Source: Bacillota bacterium
Lineage (GTDB): Bacteria; Bacillota; Clostridia; Tissierellales; Gottschalkiaceae
NCBI GenBank assembly: GCA_023420895.1
Contig: JAEZUY010000024.1
Location: forward strand, 1-26,124
Reading direction: 5' to 3'
Length of the DNA stretch: 26,124 nucleotides
The position numbers and the translations under genes were made by a program. The notes beneath the pieces are model-generated. The model had not been told where the DNA came from. It made no database searches and saw only the letters and a program-made list of their open reading frames with translations. Below are positions 22,667-26,124 of the stretch, in pieces. Positions within the stretch are counted from its first letter, which is position 1. Each line of letters opens with the position of its first letter.

Positions 22667-24920
22667 TGAAAGATTATGACTATATGCAGAATAGGGAGGT
22701 TTCATGGCTCCGCTTTAATGAGCGTGTACTGGAAGAAGCGGCTATGGAAAACGTCCCTCTGCTTGAGAAACTGAAATTTATAAGTATTTTCACTTCGAAT
22801 CTGGACGAATTTTTCATGATTCGTGTGGGAAGTCTCCATGCCTTAGAGACTTTAAAAAAGAAGGTTATTGATAATAAGAGCGGTCTTACTCCTAAGGGAC
22901 AGATAGAAAAGATTATGGAGATGCTTCCTCCTATGATGGAGAAGAAAGACCGTCTATATAAGGAAGTTACAGAGGATTTAGAAGAGCATGGAATTTTAAG
23001 AATGAACTTCGGCTGTCTTACTGAAGAACAGGAAAATTATATTGAAGATTTTTATTACAATAAAATTGATGAACTGGTTTCACCTCAAATAATTGACTGG
23101 AACCATCCTTTTCCATTTTTAGAAAACAATAAGAGATTTATCTTTTTAGAACTGGAAAGAGATAACGGCAAGACTTTCGGTCTCGTTCCAATCAGAAAAT
23201 CATATCCTGACTACATAATTCTGCCTGGAGGCAGATTCATGTATATGAGCATGGAAGATATACTGCTTCACTATGTAGACGAAGCTTTTCCAGGATTCAA
23301 GATTTTAAGCAAGCATGTCATTTCAGTAACAAGAAACTTTGATCTTTCTGAAAGTATTGAGAGCAAGGACGAATTTGACGACTTCAAGGAATATATGAAG
23401 GCGGCTCTGAAGAAGAGAACTCGTCAGGATCCTGTCCGTCTTCAGTCTAGAGGGAAGCTGCCGCATCATATTCTGAAATTCCTTTTAGAAAAACTGGATA
23501 TGCATAAAAGTCATTACTTCCCGCTGGAAAGCCCGATAAATATGTCGTATGTATTCGGACTTATTGATGATATCCCTACATCGATTGCGGAAGAACTTCT
23601 GTATAAGGATTTCAATGCCTACCATCTGGAAAATGACGGAAATGAATCAATGATTGAAAAGGTTAGAGAAAAGGACCGTCTCCTGCTTTATCCTTTTGAC
23701 CATGTGGATGCTTTTCTTCAGCTTTTAAAAGAGGCTTCAGAAGACCTGAATGCACATCGATAAAAATAACTATATACATACTTGCAAAATCGTCACAGGT
23801 GGCAAAATATCTTTGTCGTGCGGCAGAAGCGGGAAAAGAAGTTACTGTATTTATGGAGCTGAAAGCAAGATTTGACGAGGAGAGAAATATTCAGTATTCA
23901 AACAGACTTTATGAATCTGGATGCAATATCATATACGGTTTCTCTGAGTATAAAACTCACTCTAAGATATGTCTTTTAACTTTCAGAGATAAGAATATGA
24001 ATAATCACTATATTACACAGTTAGCTACAGGAAATTACAATGAATCGACTGCAAAACAGTATACTGATTTCTCATTCATCAAAGCTGACAAAGCTTTTGG
24101 TCTTGACGGTGTGGATTTCTTCAAGAATATGGCTATAGGAAATCTGAACGGAAAATACGGGCATATTCTTCAGGCGCCTACAGGACTTAAACAGCGCTTC
24201 ATGACTCTTTTAGACAGAGAAATTGAAAAGGGAAAAGACGGATATATATTTGCTAAATTCAATTCTCTTACGGACAAGGATTTCATAAATAAATTCAAAG
24301 AAGCAAGTGAAAAGGGAGTTAAAGTCCGTCTTGTAATCAGAGGAATCTGCTGTATCCTTCCAGGACTTAAAGACTATACTGAGAATATCGAAGTTCACTC
24401 TATAGTCGGAAGATTCCTTGAACATACTCGTCTCTATGTATTCGGAAAGGGAGAAGACCGTCTGATGTATATTTCATCTGCGGATCTCATGACGAGAAAT
24501 ATGGAGAGAAGAGTTGAACTCGCTTCACCTATCTACGACAAGGAGCTTCAGGAACAGCTTATGAGGTACTGCGAGATTGTCTTCGGAGACAATATAAAGG
24601 GACGCCGTGTAAATGAAAAAGGAGAATATGAAACAATTCCTCAAGGAGATAAACCTCTTTCTTCTCAGGATTATTTCATTGAAGCAGCTGAAAAAAGAGA
24701 GGCAGAAAGTATTGAGAGAAGAGAGAAAGAAGCTGAAACTTTATCAGAATCTGTAAACAAAGAGGGAAGAGAAGTTCATAATCCGGCGTCAGAATCGAAA
24801 ATGAAAGCCGAATCTGATTCAAAATCTGAAGTGAAAACTGAAACAGAGGCGAAAATTCAGAAGCAGACTGAACCGGATTCTCTATGGCAGAAGATAAAGA
24901 GCATTTTTAAGAATTCTTAA
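22666..24920 (+). pseudogene. ppk1: polyphosphate kinase 1, broken by a one-base frameshift
   Basis: Two colinear pieces make one Ppk1 of about 751 residues. Frame 1 (22666-23763) holds the N-terminal and head domains, with the ATP-contact N45 in TSNLDEFF. It stops after DLNAHR. The other frame continues without loss from TCG at 23757 (SIKITIYILAK) through ARFDE (R402), the phosphohistidine H432 (KTHSK), TGNYNE, RGICC and FLEHTR to 24920. The 2255-bp span is one base short of whole codons, so one base is missing near 23755-23757. The Arg of the usual TIYRLA motif, a Mg ligand (R375 in E. coli), is Ile372. Without a frame change only a 365-residue fragment is made. A GTG at 23799 is just an in-frame valine. 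The last 75 or so residues are a charged tail not usual in Ppk1. Confidence 0.88.
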
Positions 24921-24947
24921 TGACAGAAAAGAGATTTATAATATAAG

Positions 24948-24977
24948 AAAAGGCAGCCGTCCGGCTGCCTTTTTAAT
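24948..24977. terminator. bidirectional terminator between ppk and the flavoprotein gene
   Basis: A 12-bp perfect inverted repeat (24948-24959 with 24962-24973), with A/T runs at both ends, lies between two convergent genes. It can serve both. Confidence 0.9.
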
Positions 24978-25001
24978 TTATTTTAAGTAAGCAATTATGG
25001 T

Positions 25002-25535
25002 CTATACATTCAGTCCCATTTTAAAAGCCTCATCCGTAATAGGAGTTCCTTCGACTAAACCTGCATCCATGACTTCTGTAGCATACAGTCTTCCTTTTAT
25101 ATCATATTCTTCTATATGCTCGACAAATCCGTCTAAATCACCTAATGAACGCTCTACAATTTTTCTGTCGAGTCCCGCAGAAACAATATAGTATACTTCT
25201 TTCTTTCCGAGATTCTGCCATATTGGATAAGTTCTGTCTATAAATGTTTTCATCTGAGCTGTAATCCCGTAAAAATAAACTGGAGTTGCAAGAACCAGCA
25301 CATCTGCTTCTTGATACAGTTTAAGCAGTTCTTTCATATCATCGTCCTGAATGCAGGTTCCTCCGTTTTTCATACATGCATCGCAAGCCTGACAGTAGTT
25401 AATCTGTTTTTCTGGCAGTCTTATCAGTTTTACCTTATTTCCGCTTTCTTCTGCACCCTCAAGAAATCTTTCACACAGAATTTGAGAGTTTCCGTTCTTT
25501 CTAGGAGTGCTCGATATAATAAGTACTTTTTTCAT
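25002..25535 (-). CDS. flavodoxin-like FMN oxidoreductase with CxxCxxC motif
   Basis: The 177-residue protein has a flavodoxin-like fold of the NADPH-dependent FMN reductase group. SSTPRKNGNSQIL (8-20) is the FMN phosphate loop, and TPVYFYGITAQMKTFIDR (84-101) is the typical isoalloxazine-side stretch. A cysteine cluster C48-x2-C51-x2-C54-x6-C61, followed by DDDM, resembles the iron-sulfur flavoprotein group. That spacing may bind a [4Fe-4S] cluster or be retained as a remnant. It probably reduces quinones, nitro compounds or oxygen species in anaerobes. The start follows AAAGGGGA. It is the second gene after a MarR regulator (31-bp gap), which probably represses both. Confidence 0.85.
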   Translation of the reverse strand: MKKVLIISSTPRKNGNSQILCERFLEGAEESGNKVKLIRLPEKQINYCQACDACMKNGGTCIQDDDMKELLKLYQEADVLVLATPVYFYGITAQMKTFIDRTYPIWQNLGKKEVYYIVSAGLDRKIVERSLGDLDGFVEHIEEYDIKGRLYATEVMDAGLVEGTPITDEAFKMGLNV

Positions 25536-25566
25536 TTTAATACAATCCCCTTTCTAGCAGTGAAAA

Positions 25567-26022
25567 TTACTTCTGATTTTTAAGATTGATTTCATCTGCT
25601 GCTGACTGAAACATTTTTTTCAGTTCTTCTATACCCTCAATCATTGTTTCGTATTTTGAAAAGTTAGCCGGATTCAGTTTTTCTTCAAGTCTTTTTCTGT
25701 AATTCAAATAGTGATTAGTCAGAATTTTCAAACCTTCGTCTGTAAGCTCAACAAGAGTAACTCTTCTGTCATCAGGAGAAGGTTTCTTTATTAGAAGTCC
25801 CATCTTTTCGAGTTCTTTTACTAGAACTGTAATATTGGGAAGTGTAATCAGCATATCGTTTGATATATCTGAGATTTTTACATCTTTTCCTAAATTATAT
25901 AAAGAATAGAGAATATGAAAATGGCTCGTTTTCATACCGGGCGGAAAATCCGGATAAAGCTGTGCTGTATCTTTTGCAAGATGCAAAGCGTTCAATATAT
26001 TCTGCAGCATATCTTTTGACAT
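25567..26022 (-). CDS. MarR family transcriptional regulator
   Basis: The 151-residue protein has a full MarR fold: N-terminal dimer helix, the helix-turn-helix KISDISNDMLITLPNITVLVKELEKMG (about 55-81), the wing SPDDRRVTLVELTDEG (about 87-102) and a C-terminal dimer helix. It starts with ATG, 9 bp behind AAGGAG. The next gene on the strand is a redox flavoprotein, so it likely senses a redox or electrophile signal and controls its own operon. Two palindromes cover the -10 and start region of its promoter. It is a separate family member from the regulator at 17084. Confidence 0.9.
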   Translation of the reverse strand: MSKDMLQNILNALHLAKDTAQLYPDFPPGMKTSHFHILYSLYNLGKDVKISDISNDMLITLPNITVLVKELEKMGLLIKKPSPDDRRVTLVELTDEGLKILTNHYLNYRKRLEEKLNPANFSKYETMIEGIEELKKMFQSAADEINLKNQK

Positions 26023-26048
26023 CTGTTTATCTCCTTAATTCAAAATAC

Positions 26049-26077
26049 TTATGTTACATAATTATTATACATAATAA
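26049..26077. promoter_or_regulatory. adjacent palindromes, likely operators of the MarR-flavoprotein operon
   Basis: TTATGTTACATAA (26049-26061) is a perfect 13-position palindrome about a single central base. It directly abuts TTATTATACATAATAA (26062-26077), a 7-bp inverted repeat with a 2-base centre. The second overlaps the -10 box, so binding would block RNA polymerase. Confidence 0.5.
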
Positions 26078-26092
26078 AATTAAAATTGTCAA
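26064..26092 (-). promoter_or_regulatory. consensus sigma-A promoter of the MarR-flavoprotein operon
   Basis: On the minus strand TTGACA (26087-26092), exactly 17 bp and TATAAT (26064-26069) give a perfect vegetative promoter, with a TG right before the -10 box. It lies about 40 bp before the ATG. Such a strong promoter needs a repressor, which fits the overlapping palindromes. Confidence 0.8.
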
Positions 26093-26124
26093 TTGCTTCG
26101 GTATTCAAAGGCTTTTATCCAGTG

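Noticed and set aside
23740..23770. Programmed -1 frameshift in ppk1
   Set aside because: No X-XXY-YYZ slippery sequence or strong downstream hairpin is seen, and the Mg-binding Arg is lost nearby. Deletion is simpler.
1..26124. tRNA, rRNA, CRISPR array, insertion sequence or prophage
   Set aside because: No regularly spaced repeats, transposase or integrase frames, or RNA gene signatures were seen.

Overview
The window looks like a chromosomal segment of a low-GC Gram-positive anaerobe, most likely Bacillota of the Clostridia/Tissierellia type. The evidence is AT-rich DNA, arginine encoded mainly by AGA, strong AGGAGG-type ribosome binding sites, short intergenic regions with intrinsic hairpin terminators, an S-layer-homology (SLH) surface protein, corrinoid-methyltransferase chemistry and a tungsten/molybdenum bis-MGD enzyme. 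No rRNA, tRNA, CRISPR array, phage or insertion sequence was recognised. The genus cannot be named from the sequence alone.

Layout. (1) 1-4353, minus strand: a probable operon of a molybdopterin oxidoreductase, a RACo/RamA-like corrinoid activator and an MtaA/MtbA-like (UroD-fold) methyltransferase that runs off the window. (2) 4555-9033, plus strand: a DUF4091 glycoside-hydrolase-like protein, then a tandem pair of SH3-like/C39-like cysteine peptidase proteins. One of the pair is anchored as a lipoprotein and the other by three SLH repeats. (3) 9087-11588, minus: a CPBP membrane protease, two nearly identical AhpD/carboxymuconolactone-type proteins and a GNAT-like protein. (4) 11694-16016, minus: a potassium uptake operon trkA-trkH-trkH with two TrkH paralogues. 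(5) 16264-17506, minus: a MarR regulator overlapping a pirin. (6) 17662-20639, minus: an HD phosphohydrolase, an orphan GcvT-family protein and a membrane metallophosphoesterase. (7) 20915-24920, plus: a DUF3592 membrane protein, then ppx and a frameshifted ppk1. (8) 25002-26022, minus: a second MarR regulator with a CxxC-type flavoprotein.

Themes. Redox and stress functions recur: AhpD-like pair, pirin, flavoprotein, MarR regulators, polyphosphate and K+ uptake. A sigma-B-like promoter motif (GTTTAA-like, 13-14 bp, GGGTAT) precedes both AhpD genes, marR-pirin and ppx-ppk. Less certain copies precede the corrinoid activator and the orphan gcvT. This suggests a general-stress regulon spread across the segment.

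Most notable single observations: a lysine inside the first selectivity-filter loop of one TrkH; a ppk1 broken by a one-base deletion and also lacking the Mg-binding arginine; an apparent ATA start codon in the first marR; a start-stop codon pair abutting the DUF3592 start; and the anchor-swapped peptidase pair.
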